From Chloroflexi bacterium HGW-Chloroflexi-9 (GTDB taxonomy: Bacteria > Chloroflexota > Dehalococcoidia > UBA2979), in the NCBI GenBank assembly GCA_002840675.1, contig PHBR01000010.1:4340-36575 (forward strand): a DNA stretch of 32,236 nucleotides, read 5' to 3'. Below the pieces are notes generated by a model. The model made no database searches. It had not been told where the DNA came from and saw nothing but the letters and a program-made list of their open reading frames with translations. The translations under genes were made by a program, and so were the position numbers. Below are positions 21,701 through 29,847 of the stretch, in pieces (position 1 is the stretch's first letter; each line of letters begins with the position of its first letter).

Positions 21701-22147
21701 ATGTCGATCCAGGAGACCATTCGCACCGAGATGACCACTGCGTGGAAGGCGGGTGACACCGTCCGCCGCGACGCGCTGCGCCTACTCATCGCCGCGCTCG
21801 AGAACGCACGCATCGAGGCGGGCCGCCTCCTTGAGGACGCCGACACGATCCGTGTCCTCCAGAAGGAGGCGAAGCAGCGCCGCGACTCGATCACCGAGTA
21901 CGACAAGGCCGGCCGCTCCGACCTCTCCGCGAAAGAGCAGCAGGAGCTGGAGGTCATCACCACCTTCCTCCCGACGCAGTTGAGCGACGACGAGATCCGC
22001 GACCTGGCGCGCGGCGTGATCACGGAGACCGGCGCTTCCGGCGCGGGCGACGTCGGCAAGATCATGCGGCCGCTGATCGCGAAGGTCGCTGGACGCGCGG
22101 ACGGCGGGCGGGTGAACCAGATCGCGCGCGAACTGCTGGGCGGCTGA
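21701..22147 (+). CDS. yqeY: GatB/YqeY domain protein
   Basis: A 148-residue helical protein. IQETIRTEMTTAWKAGD, RRDALRLLIAALENARIE, LQKEAKQRRDSITEYDKAGRSDL, ITTFLPTQLSDDEI and VGKIMRPLIAKVAGRADGGRVNQI are the family motifs in order. Related to the tail domain of the GatB amidotransferase subunit, it probably binds tRNA or the ribosome; its role is unsettled. The ATG at 21701 has GGGAGG directly upstream. It is placed between rpsU and the pgpH-like gene, 30 bases before the latter. Confidence 0.93.
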   Translation: MSIQETIRTEMTTAWKAGDTVRRDALRLLIAALENARIEAGRLLEDADTIRVLQKEAKQRRDSITEYDKAGRSDLSAKEQQELEVITTFLPTQLSDDEIRDLARGVITETGASGAGDVGKIMRPLIAKVAGRADGGRVNQIARELLGG

Positions 22148-22176
22148 CCGCCCGGCCCGACGCCGGCATCACCCCG

Positions 22177-24450
22177 ATGGCTACCCGCTCCCTGCCCTTC
22201 ACCCCAGAGAACACCGGCGACCCGCGTGGCCGGGCGGCGCTCACCGTGGCCGTCTTCGCCAGCGTGGCGCTCTTTGCGGTGCTCTTCCCCTGGTACCCCG
22301 GCGGGCAGCGCCTGGAGGTGGGCGTCACGCTCGACCAGCCGATCGCGGCGCCTCGGGACCTGTCGTACGAGTCGGTGGTGCGGACGGCACAGGTGCGGGA
22401 GCAGGCGGCCTCCGTGATCCGGGAGGTCCTGATCCTGGATCCGGAGATCCGCGACCGGCAGCTGGCCGAACTCGATCGGATCATGCAGGCGATCAGCCAA
22501 CAGCGGAACGACACAGGGCTCTCCGCTTCGGCTCGCGAGACGCAGATCCGCGCGATCCCGGGCGCGAGCCTGTCGGAGGCGTCCGCCTCCGTACTGGCCG
22601 CGGCTGAGCCGCAGCGCTGGGTCGCGCTGCAGACCGAGGCGCAGAACGCGCTCTCGCGCACGCTGACTGGCGCCGTGGGGCCGGAGGAGACCGCCGCCGC
22701 CCGCACCCGCGCCTCCGGCTTCATCTCTCCCCTGCTGAGCGTGGACGAAGCACTGGCGCTGACCGAACTCATGGATCCGCTGGTCGTGCCGACGCTCATC
22801 GTCTCGGAAGAGCGCACCGAGGCGCTGCGCCGCGAGGCGCGCGCGAATACGCCGCCCGTGGTGGCGGCCTACACCGCCGGACAGGTCGTGATCCCGGCCG
22901 GCACGCCGATTGATGAGGCCGGTGTGGAGGCGATTGAGCGGTTGGGGCTGAAGCAGGACACGGCGACGCGGTCGGCGATCACGAGTGCGGCGATCGCGGC
23001 CCTGCTCGCCGGCGCGGCGCTGGGCGCGCACGTGCTGACCGTGCGTCCGCCCTCGATCCGCGGCGGGGCGGGGCGGCGCGTGTTGTTCGTCATGTTGCTG
23101 GTGGCCCCGGTCGCGATCGCGAAGTTCTCGCTGACGTTGACCGTGCCGGACTCAGACCGGCTGTTCCTGGCGCACGCGCTGCCGCTGGCCGCAGCGCCGA
23201 TCGCGGCGGCAGTCCTGCTCGATATCGGCTCCGCGGTCCTGATCGCCGGGCTGCTGGCGGCGCTGGTGGGGTTCATCTCCACGTCCGTCCCCGTGTTCGG
23301 CTGGTCCGGCGTCGCCTCGCAACTTGAGACGGTCAGACTGCTGCTCGCGACCGGTGCGGGGGGGCTGGCGGGAGCGTACTCAGTGGCGCGCATCGAGCGG
23401 CTGCAGGGCTACCTGGGCGCTGGGCTGGCTGCCGCTGCCGCTGCCGCGCTGGGCGCCGCGGCGGTCCTGTTCCTGGATCCGGACCGGGAGTGGCTGGATG
23501 CCGTGTGGATCGCCGGCACGACGGCGATCGGCGGGATCTTCGCGGCGCTGCTGGCGGTCGGAGTGGTGGTGCTGCTCAGCCGCCCGTTCGGGATCATCAC
23601 GCGCGTCGAACTGATGGAACTGGTTCAGCTCAACCACCCGCTACTCCGCCGTCTCCAGGACGAAGCCCCCGGCACCTTTCAGCACTCGATGCTGGTCGGC
23701 AACCTGGCCGAGCGCGCGGCAGACCGCATCGGCGCGGACGCGCTCCTCGTGCGTGTCGGCGCCTACTACCATGACATCGGGAAGCTCCACGCGCCGTCCC
23801 TGTTCGTGGAGAACTTCGGCGATAGCGCCAACCCGCACGAGGCGCTGGACCCTCTCCAGTCGTCGCGCGTGATCATGCTGCACGTGACTGCCGGCGTGGA
23901 GCTGGCGCGGAAGCACCGCCTGCCGGAGGCGGTCGTGCAGTTCATCCCTCAGCACCACGGCACGCGCCTCGTTGCGTTCTTCTACCGCCGCGCGGCGGAG
24001 GTGGATCCTGAGGTGAACCCGGACCTGTTCCGCTACCCCGGCCCGAAACCACAGAGCCGGGAGACGGCGCTGGTGATGCTGGCCGACTCGTGCGAGGCGA
24101 CCGTGCGCGCCGCGCCGGACCGATCGGGCGACCGCATCCGCGAGATCGTGGAGGCGGTGGTCCGCGAGCGCCTGGAGGAGGGCCAGTTCGACGAGTGCGA
24201 CCTGTCGCTGCGCGACCTCCGGGTCGTCGTCGAGTCGTTCACGCTCGCGCTCGGTGCCGTGTACCACCCGCGCGTGGAGTACCCGCAGCCGACGAAACGG
24301 GAGATCGAGGCGCGCCGCACTCCGGCCGCGCCCCCCGCGATCGAGGCTGCGACGGCGGCACCCGCGCCGGCCCCGCCGTCACAGCCGGCCCTCCCGCGTC
24401 CGACGTCCCGCCAGCCCGACCGTCCCGTGCGTGGCGAGGACGACATCTAG
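22177..24450 (+). CDS. pgpH: Seven-helix HD phosphohydrolase, PgpH-type c-di-AMP phosphodiesterase
   Basis: A 757-residue membrane protein. One N-terminal helix (ALTVAVFASVALFAVLF) precedes a long extracytoplasmic 7TMR-HDED sensor domain (about 45-265), then a bundle of seven helices (about 268-475) and the cytoplasmic HD domain. HD residues are H503 (TFQHSMLVGN), H532-D533 (YYHDIGKL), H593-H594 (PQHHGT) and D637 (LADSCEA), and LFVENFG lies between. These are the PgpH features, in which the HD site hydrolyses c-di-AMP. The last 60 residues are Pro/Ala-rich and probably disordered. Signalling for osmotic or cell-wall control is known for relatives; the ligand here is unknown. Confidence 0.92.
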   Translation: MATRSLPFTPENTGDPRGRAALTVAVFASVALFAVLFPWYPGGQRLEVGVTLDQPIAAPRDLSYESVVRTAQVREQAASVIREVLILDPEIRDRQLAELDRIMQAISQQRNDTGLSASARETQIRAIPGASLSEASASVLAAAEPQRWVALQTEAQNALSRTLTGAVGPEETAAARTRASGFISPLLSVDEALALTELMDPLVVPTLIVSEERTEALRREARANTPPVVAAYTAGQVVIPAGTPIDEAGVEAIERLGLKQDTATRSAITSAAIAALLAGAALGAHVLTVRPPSIRGGAGRRVLFVMLLVAPVAIAKFSLTLTVPDSDRLFLAHALPLAAAPIAAAVLLDIGSAVLIAGLLAALVGFISTSVPVFGWSGVASQLETVRLLLATGAGGLAGAYSVARIERLQGYLGAGLAAAAAAALGAAAVLFLDPDREWLDAVWIAGTTAIGGIFAALLAVGVVVLLSRPFGIITRVELMELVQLNHPLLRRLQDEAPGTFQHSMLVGNLAERAADRIGADALLVRVGAYYHDIGKLHAPSLFVENFGDSANPHEALDPLQSSRVIMLHVTAGVELARKHRLPEAVVQFIPQHHGTRLVAFFYRRAAEVDPEVNPDLFRYPGPKPQSRETALVMLADSCEATVRAAPDRSGDRIREIVEAVVRERLEEGQFDECDLSLRDLRVVVESFTLALGAVYHPRVEYPQPTKREIEARRTPAAPPAIEAATAAPAPAPPSQPALPRPTSRQPDRPVRGEDDI

Positions 24451-24484
24451 CCGTCGACCGGGTGAGCGCAGGCGGGGCCCCGTC

Positions 24485-24490
24485 TATACT
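24485..24490 (+). promoter_or_regulatory. Possible -10 box upstream of purQ
   Basis: TATACT lies about 40 bases before the purQ ATG in an otherwise GC-rich gap. No good -35 is found, so this is only a candidate. Confidence 0.4.
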
Positions 24491-24527
24491 CGTGGTCTCG
24501 CCTCCCCCCTCGACCATGGAGCCGCCG

Positions 24528-25223
24528 ATGCGTGCCGCAGTCCTCGTGTTTCCCGGCACCTGGAGCGATGGCGACTGTGTCTGGGCGCTCCAGCAAGTCG
24601 GCATCGAGTCGCGTCGGGTCTGGCACCGCGAGACGGAGATCGCCCCGGACGAACTGGTCGTCCTGCCCGGCGGCTTCTCGTACGGCGACTACCTGCGCTG
24701 CGGGGCCATCGCGCGCTTCTCCCCGATCATGGAGGCGGTCCGGCGCCACGCGGAGGCGGGCGGGCTGGTCATCGGCATCTGCAACGGCTTCCAGATCCTC
24801 TGCGAGGCCAGCTTGCTGCCCGGCGTACTGATGCGGAACGAGTCGCTCCAGTTCCGCTGTCAGGACGCCTACATCGTGCCGGTCAATCAGACCTCGCCCT
24901 TCACGAGCGGGCTGGACGCCGACCGCGGCTACATGACCCCGGTCTCACACGGCGAGGGTCGCTACACGGCGGACGAGGCGACCGTGCGGATGCTGGAGGA
25001 CAGCGACCGCATCGCGTTCCGCTACGGGACGCTGGACGGCCGGGTGACGCCCGAGGCGAATCCGAACGGCTCCGTGCACGGCATCGCCGGGATCCTCAAC
25101 GAGCGCGGCAACGTGCTGGGACTGATGCCGCACCCGGAGCGGTCCTGCGAGGCGCTGCTGGGGAACGAGGACGGCAACGCGATCTGGCGCTCCGCGCTGG
25201 CGGCCGTCGGGGCTCGCGTCTAG
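24528..25223 (+). CDS. purQ: Phosphoribosylformylglycinamidine synthase, glutaminase subunit
   Basis: A 231-residue class-I glutamine amidotransferase supplying ammonia to PurL. RAAVLVFPGTWSDGDC opens the fold, VLPGGFSYGDYLRCGAIA follows, the nucleophile is the Cys of GICNGFQILCE, and the catalytic His is in GLMPHPERSCE. The ATG at 24528 has GGAG six bases before it; an in-frame ATG 12 bases earlier lacks a site. The order purQ-purL is normal, but the small purS partner needed by this PurL class is not visible between them or upstream. Confidence 0.94.
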   Translation: MRAAVLVFPGTWSDGDCVWALQQVGIESRRVWHRETEIAPDELVVLPGGFSYGDYLRCGAIARFSPIMEAVRRHAEAGGLVIGICNGFQILCEASLLPGVLMRNESLQFRCQDAYIVPVNQTSPFTSGLDADRGYMTPVSHGEGRYTADEATVRMLEDSDRIAFRYGTLDGRVTPEANPNGSVHGIAGILNERGNVLGLMPHPERSCEALLGNEDGNAIWRSALAAVGARV

Positions 25224-25265
25224 GCGCGGAACCCGCGCACCTGACTCCCGCCTGCGTCCGCCCGC

Positions 25266-25274
25266 TGCTACGCT
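25266..25274 (+). promoter_or_regulatory. Possible extended -10 element upstream of purL
   Basis: TGCTACGCT has the same TGnTAcnnT form as the elements at 3275 and 12086. It lies about 41 bases before the purL start in the 91-base gap after purQ. Weak by itself, but the recurring form gives some support. Confidence 0.4.
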
Positions 25275-25314
25275 CGACGTATCTCCTCCCCGACCTGCCT
25301 CCGAGGGTGCGTGC

Positions 25315-27519
25315 ATGCCCGTCGACGACCACGTCTTGCAGCAGGTCGCGATGTCCCGCGACGAATACGCGAGGCTGCTCGACCTCCTCGACCGTGAGCC
25401 GACCGATGTCGAACTGGGCATGGCCGGGGCGCTCTGGTCGGAGCACTGCGGGTACAAGCACTCACGGCCGCTGTTCCACCACTTCCCCTCGACCGGCCCA
25501 TACGTCCTGACCAAGGCGGGCGAGGAGAACGCCGGGGCGATCGACCTCGGTGATGGGTGGGTGGCCGTCTTCAAGATGGAGTCACATAACCACCCGAGCG
25601 CGCTCGAACCGTACGAGGGCGCGGCGACCGGTGTCGGCGGCATCCTCCGCGACATCTTCGCGATGGGCATGCGCCCGGTGGCGCTGCTCGACTCGCTTCG
25701 CTTCGGGCCGCTGACCGAGCGCGCCAACCGCCGGCTGTTCCGCGGGGTGGTGGCGGGCATCGGCGGCTACGGAAACTGCATCGGCGTGCCCACGGTGGGC
25801 GGCGAGGTGCAAATGCACCCGGCCTACTCCGGCAACCCGCTCGTGAACGCGATGTGCGTGGGCATTGGGCGGCGCGAGCATCTGCTCTCCGCGTCTGCTG
25901 CCGGCGTCGGCAACCCGCTCGTCCTCGTGGGCGCGGACACCGGCCGCGACGGCATCCACGGCGCGACGTTCGCGTCTGTCGAACTGGCCGCGGACTCGAG
26001 TGAGCGCCGGCCCGCCGTGCAGGTGGGTAACCCGTTCATGGAGAAGTTGCTGATGGAGGCGTGCTGCGAACTGGCCGAGCAGCACAAGGACTGGATCGAG
26101 GGCCTCCAGGACCTCGGCGCGGCCGGGCTCACCTCCTCCGCGGTGGAGGCGGCGAACCGCGCCGGCACCGGGATCGAGATCGATGTCGCGCGTGTGCCGC
26201 GCCGCGCCCAGGGCATGACGCCGTATGAGGTGATGCTGTCTGAGTCGCAGGAGCGGATGCTGGTGATCCCGAAGCGGGAGCACCTGGACGATGTGCTCGC
26301 CCACTTCCGCCGCTGGGAACTGCACGCCGACGTCATTGGTGTGGTCACGAACGACCGGATGGCGACGATCAAGGACGGCGATCAGGTGGTCGCGCGCATC
26401 CCGATCGGCATCCTGGTGGACCCGCCGCAGTACCCGCCGATCGGCGTGCGCCCCGCCGACCTCGACCGCATCCAGAATGAGGACCTCGCCGCGCAGCCGG
26501 ACGTCACGGACGCCTCCGGCGCGTTGCTCCGGCTGCTGGGCTCCGAGAACCTCGCGAGCCGCCGCTGGATCTACCGGCAGTACGACCACCAGGTGCAGAA
26601 CAACACTGTGGTCCGCCCCGGCGGCGACGCGGCGGTGCTGCGGCTGAAGCAGTCCCGCCGAGGCATCGCCGTCTCCACCGACTGCAACGGCCGCATGGTC
26701 GTGCTCGACCCGCGCGCCGGCGGCGCGATCGCGGTCGCAGAGGCGGCCCGCAACGTGGTGGCGACCGGCGCCCGGCCGGCGGCGTTGACCGACTGCCTGA
26801 ACTTCGGCAACCCGGAGAAGCCGGAGATCGCCTACCAGCTGGAGGAGGCGATCATCGGCCTGTCGGAGGCAGCGCGCGTGCTGAACGCGCCGGTGATCTC
26901 CGGCAACGCCTCGCTCTACAACGAGGCGCCCGGCGGCTCGGTGCTGCCGACGCCCTCGATCGGCATGGTTGGCATCCTGCAGGACGTGACGACGCGGCTG
27001 ACGATCCGCCCGAACGTCGGCGACAGCATCGTCCTGCTCGGGGCGGACGTGCCCCAGGGAGCCGCCACGTTGGCCGGGTCGGAGTACCAGTGGCTGGCGC
27101 TTGCTCGGCTTGCCGGACGGCCGAGGATCGACCTCGCGCACGAGGCACGGGTGCAGGACGCGGTCCTGACGCTGCATGGCACCGGCCGCCTGACGGCGGC
27201 GCATGACCTGGCAGACGGTGGCCTGGCCGTGGCGCTGGCGGAGATGTGCATCGCCGCGGGCGCGGGGATCGACGCCGCGGGCATCGAGGTTGGCGACCGG
27301 CTGGATGGGGCGCTGTTCGGCGAGGCGCAGTCGCGCTTCCTCGTCGCGACGGCGGAGCCGGGGGCAGTGGCGGCGCTCGCGGAGGCCGCGGGCGTGCCGG
27401 CGACGGTGCTGGGGGTGGTCGGTGGCGACCGCCTGCGCCTCGGGCCGATCGATGTCGCCATGGCGGACGCCACGCACGCCTGGGAGACCGGGCTGGACGA
27501 GATCATCGCCCAGATCTAG
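25315..27519 (+). CDS. purL: Phosphoribosylformylglycinamidine synthase, large subunit (small-PurL type)
   Basis: A 734-residue ATP-dependent synthase of the PurLQS type. WSEHCGYKHSRPLF contains the catalytic His, FKMESHNHPSALEPYEGAAT is the nucleotide and metal site, and GMTPYEVMLSESQERML and DCLNFGNPEKPE mark the second half. The duplicated AIR-synthetase-like domains are present. The length is typical for the form that needs separate PurQ and PurS. GAGGGTGC lies upstream of the ATG. The stop converges on the LysM gene with only 11 bases between. Confidence 0.95.
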   Translation: MPVDDHVLQQVAMSRDEYARLLDLLDREPTDVELGMAGALWSEHCGYKHSRPLFHHFPSTGPYVLTKAGEENAGAIDLGDGWVAVFKMESHNHPSALEPYEGAATGVGGILRDIFAMGMRPVALLDSLRFGPLTERANRRLFRGVVAGIGGYGNCIGVPTVGGEVQMHPAYSGNPLVNAMCVGIGRREHLLSASAAGVGNPLVLVGADTGRDGIHGATFASVELAADSSERRPAVQVGNPFMEKLLMEACCELAEQHKDWIEGLQDLGAAGLTSSAVEAANRAGTGIEIDVARVPRRAQGMTPYEVMLSESQERMLVIPKREHLDDVLAHFRRWELHADVIGVVTNDRMATIKDGDQVVARIPIGILVDPPQYPPIGVRPADLDRIQNEDLAAQPDVTDASGALLRLLGSENLASRRWIYRQYDHQVQNNTVVRPGGDAAVLRLKQSRRGIAVSTDCNGRMVVLDPRAGGAIAVAEAARNVVATGARPAALTDCLNFGNPEKPEIAYQLEEAIIGLSEAARVLNAPVISGNASLYNEAPGGSVLPTPSIGMVGILQDVTTRLTIRPNVGDSIVLLGADVPQGAATLAGSEYQWLALARLAGRPRIDLAHEARVQDAVLTLHGTGRLTAAHDLADGGLAVALAEMCIAAGAGIDAAGIEVGDRLDGALFGEAQSRFLVATAEPGAVAALAEAAGVPATVLGVVGGDRLRLGPIDVAMADATHAWETGLDEIIAQI

Positions 27520-27530
27520 CGCGGCACGGC

Positions 27531-28814
27531 CTACGGGACGATCAGCACCTGCCCGATGTGGAGGGCGTTCGGGTTCGTGAGCCCGTTCGCCTCCTGCAGT
27601 CGCGCGGTGCTGACGCCGAGGCGCTCCGCGATGTGTCCCAGCGTGTCGCCGGACTGCACCGTGTACGTCCCGCCCGAGGTCGCGGCGGGGGGTGTCGAGG
27701 TTGTGCCGGACGGGGCCCCCGCACTACCGGTGCTCGGGACGCGCAACTCCATTCCGACGTGGATCAGGTTCGGGTTCGTGATCTCGTTTTCGGCGGCGAC
27801 TTCCTCGACGGTGGTGCCGTAGCGCGCTGCGATCCGCCCGAGCGAGTCGCCCGGCTGGACGACGTAGATCTCGAAGCCGGCGCGCGGCGGGTTGTCGCGC
27901 AGGAACTCCCAGATTGCTGGCTCGACGACGCCGTAGCGCCAGACGGAGACGGCATCGGCGCGGGCGCCGTAGGACTGCTCCAGGAACTCCGGCCACGCCG
28001 GGTCGCGCAGCACTGTGCCGTCGCCGATCGGGTGGACCGGGAGCGCGAACGCCTCCAGCTTCCGCATCGCGGAGGCGAGCACGAACGCGGGGGTGACGCC
28101 GGACTCATCCGGGATGTCGCCGGCGAGCGCGTACTTCACGAGGTTCGCCTTCGAGCCGAACATGCCCCAGTACACCTGTGGCGAGATCTCGTCCGTGAAC
28201 GCGGCGAACTCCGCCAGCGGGATGCGGTCGATCTCCCACGGACGCGGGTCGATCGATGTGGACAGACGCGCGGACGGCTGGAGCGCGCGCAGGCGCTCGC
28301 CGTACTCGGTGGCGTCATCGGTGGTGCCCACCCAGAAGCCCGCGTGCGCCTCCAGGTCCAGGAACAGGCTGCGGGCGCCGGCGTCCAGCACGGCGGACGC
28401 CAGTTCCGCCTCGCGCTCCACGTTCGAGCCTTTCACTACGGCCCAGGCGTGGAAGGGGACGCCGCCGTCTTCGAAGAACCGTGCGAACTGCTCCACGCTC
28501 TTCGGTCCCTTGATGGCGTTGTCCGTGGGGTCGTAGCGCGACATCCACTGCGCGCCATCGTGCGTCTTGAGGACGACGCCGAGGCCGTGCGCGGCGAGGG
28601 TGTCGCGGATCGCCACGGGGTCCCCGTCGTGGCGGAACTGCCACACCCACGCCAGGTGACGTGGACGGGTGCCGGCAAGCCGCGGGATGCGCGTGGTCGC
28701 CGGGCTGGTGGCCTCGCGGGCGAAGAGTGACCCGGGCAATGCCGAAGCGGCGGCGAGGCCCACAGCGGCCCCCAGCAGCCGACGGCGGGTGAGGCGAAAT
28801 CGGGATTCGGTCAC
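27531..28814 (-). CDS. Tat-exported TIM-barrel-like protein with two C-terminal LysM domains
   Basis: A 427-residue exported protein. The N-terminus has a twin-arginine signal (LTRRRLLGAAVGLAAASALPG). Residues about 45-310 form a probable glycoside-hydrolase-like barrel, with HLAWVWQFRHDG, SLFLDLEAHAGFW and EISPQVYWGMFG as its best-defined strands; I cannot name its family. Two LysM repeats follow at 316-360 (YVVQPGDSLGRIA) and 383-427 (YTVQSGDTLGHIA), joined by a Ser/Thr/Pro/Gly linker. LysM binds N-acetylglucosamine polymers, so wall attachment is likely. The GTG at 28814 is preferred because CGGAG is about 8 bases before it; one 6 bases further up is possible. Confidence 0.82.
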   Translation of the reverse strand: MTESRFRLTRRRLLGAAVGLAAASALPGSLFAREATSPATTRIPRLAGTRPRHLAWVWQFRHDGDPVAIRDTLAAHGLGVVLKTHDGAQWMSRYDPTDNAIKGPKSVEQFARFFEDGGVPFHAWAVVKGSNVEREAELASAVLDAGARSLFLDLEAHAGFWVGTTDDATEYGERLRALQPSARLSTSIDPRPWEIDRIPLAEFAAFTDEISPQVYWGMFGSKANLVKYALAGDIPDESGVTPAFVLASAMRKLEAFALPVHPIGDGTVLRDPAWPEFLEQSYGARADAVSVWRYGVVEPAIWEFLRDNPPRAGFEIYVVQPGDSLGRIAARYGTTVEEVAAENEITNPNLIHVGMELRVPSTGSAGAPSGTTSTPPAATSGGTYTVQSGDTLGHIAERLGVSTARLQEANGLTNPNALHIGQVLIVP

Positions 28815-29020
28815 GGTCACGCTCCGGGATCGGCAACGCTCAGGGGCGCTGCGCAGGCAGACTGGGGTCGACAACCGCCGGTGTGGAAGCGTGATCAGCG
28901 GTTAATGCATCTTAGCGGATGATCAAAATCGCTCTCGACCGTCTCTCAGACGCTGAGGGGCGCCCCGGGGTTCCCAGCGGGCGTGGATCGGCCCCGCTCA
29001 CGCCAAGGCGCCGTGGAGCC

Positions 29021-29488
29021 CTAGTTGAACACCCAGCGCGCCGCGGTCTTCAGGAAGTCGCTCTCCAGCCAGGTGAGCGCGACGGAGGGCGCGAAGCGGT
29101 ACCACGCGGCACCCTCCGCCTCCTGGTCGTCCGGCTGCGCGTACTTGCGGTTGTAGGCCAGCACCAGTTCGGGCGTGGGGGCGATCACCTGCACGCGGCC
29201 CTCGAGGATGACGGTGTCGTCGCCGCTCTCGAGATGGACCGCGATACGCGGGTCGCGCGCCAGGTTGCGGCCGGTGACGGAATTCGCCGCGCAGCCGAAC
29301 CAGAGCGCGCCGTCCCGCCAGAGTCCCCAGACCGGCTTCGCATGCGGCGCGCCGTCCCGCCGGGTGGTGGCGACCCAGTAGTTCCTCGACGCGGCCAGCT
29401 TCGCCTCCGTAGCCGGCCAGGAGGCGCCCTCCGGCTCGCCGGTGATGCCGTATGAGGGGTCGAAGTGCGGTCGTTCGAGTCGCGGCAT
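29021..29488 (-). CDS. PPOX-fold FMN/F420-binding protein
   Basis: A 155-residue split-barrel protein of the pyridoxamine-5'-phosphate-oxidase-like family. The central motif YWVATTRRDGAPHAKPVWGLW, then DGALWFGCAANSVTGRNL and DPRIAVHLESGDDTVILEG, is the usual flavin- or deazaflavin-binding pattern. TWLESDFLKTAARWVF is the end. FMN and F420 cannot be told apart from sequence alone. The ATG at 29488 has GGAAGGGA in position; a GTG just upstream overlaps that site. It is transcribed from the palindrome-containing promoter at 29531-29559. Confidence 0.85.
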   Translation of the reverse strand: MPRLERPHFDPSYGITGEPEGASWPATEAKLAASRNYWVATTRRDGAPHAKPVWGLWRDGALWFGCAANSVTGRNLARDPRIAVHLESGDDTVILEGRVQVIAPTPELVLAYNRKYAQPDDQEAEGAAWYRFAPSVALTWLESDFLKTAARWVFN

Positions 29489-29530
29489 GGCGGGGGTCCC
29501 TTCCACGGAACGGGGGCTGGCGAGCGGATG

Positions 29531-29559
29531 ATAGTAGAACTAGCGTTCTTGACAGGCAA
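29531..29559 (-). promoter_or_regulatory. Promoter of the PPOX-fold gene, inside the palindrome
   Basis: On the minus strand TTGCCT (29559-29554) and TACTAT (29536-29531) are 17 bases apart. The start would be near 29524, giving a 35-base leader to the ATG at 29488. One GAAC-N4-GTTC box fills the spacer and touches the -10. Confidence 0.65.
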
Positions 29560-29574
29560 GAACGCTAGTTCTAC
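29534..29574. repeat. Perfect 18-bp inverted repeat with two GAAC-N4-GTTC (SOS-box-like) sites
   Basis: GTAGAACTAGCGTTCTTG (29534-29551) is repeated exactly in reverse complement at 29557-29574 around ACAGG. Each arm is itself a near-palindrome, AGAACTAGCGTTCT or AGAACGCTAGTTCT, matching the GAAC-N4-GTTC core of Gram-positive LexA (Cheo) boxes. Both lie in promoter elements of divergent transcripts. A LexA-type repressor binding two sites is the best guess; lexA itself is not in the window. Confidence 0.8.
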
Positions 29575-29577
29575 GGT
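29549..29577 (+). promoter_or_regulatory. Forward promoter inside the palindrome, towards rplI
   Basis: A consensus TTGACA (29549-29554) and TACGGT (29572-29577) are 17 bases apart. The second GAAC-N4-GTTC box lies between them. The transcript would begin near 29584 and reach rplI after a long leader of about 265 bases with no convincing gene. Confidence 0.6.
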
Positions 29578-29583
29578 GTTCAG

Positions 29584-29847
29584 GTCGCCTTCGATGTTCG
29601 GGGAGCGACGTCGGGTCATGGATTGCCCGAGACGTAACGGCACGAGTACCCTGTGATGGCGGCGCTTACGGAATGTCGGGCGTGATGCTCGACGGTTCGT
29701 CCACGTCACAGGGGGTCAGTCTGGACAACCCGTTGTCCAACTTGGCCAAACTTCTCACTACGTCTTGAAAAGTCCCGGGCCGGGCGTCGCCGTCTGAACG
29801 AAGATGGCGTCAGTCCCGGCTCCGGCACGCCGAGAGGGTCATCCGAC
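29584..29847 (+). other. Gene-free leader before rplI with two hairpins
   Basis: No convincing gene is seen between the palindromic promoter and rplI; a 20-codon frame starting near 29597 lacks support. TGGACAA-CCCG-TTGTCCA (29722-29739) is a perfect 7-bp stem, followed by the self-complementary TTGGCCAA (29742-29749). CGCCGTCT and AGATGGCG (29788-29809) pair with one G-U. The second hairpin, about 40 bases before the rplI GTG, could serve leader control by a ribosomal protein, but does not match any motif I know. Confidence 0.45.

Noticed and set aside
25582-27477. Open reading frame of about 630 codons on the minus strand opposite purL
   Set aside because: The translation is rich in Arg/His/Ala/Val with no family motif, as expected for the antisense of a GC-rich gene; purL on the + strand is fully conserved.
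29465-29656. Possible 63-codon gene across the palindrome
   Set aside because: It runs through the divergent promoter palindrome and the start of the PPOX gene, without a ribosome site or recognisable motif.
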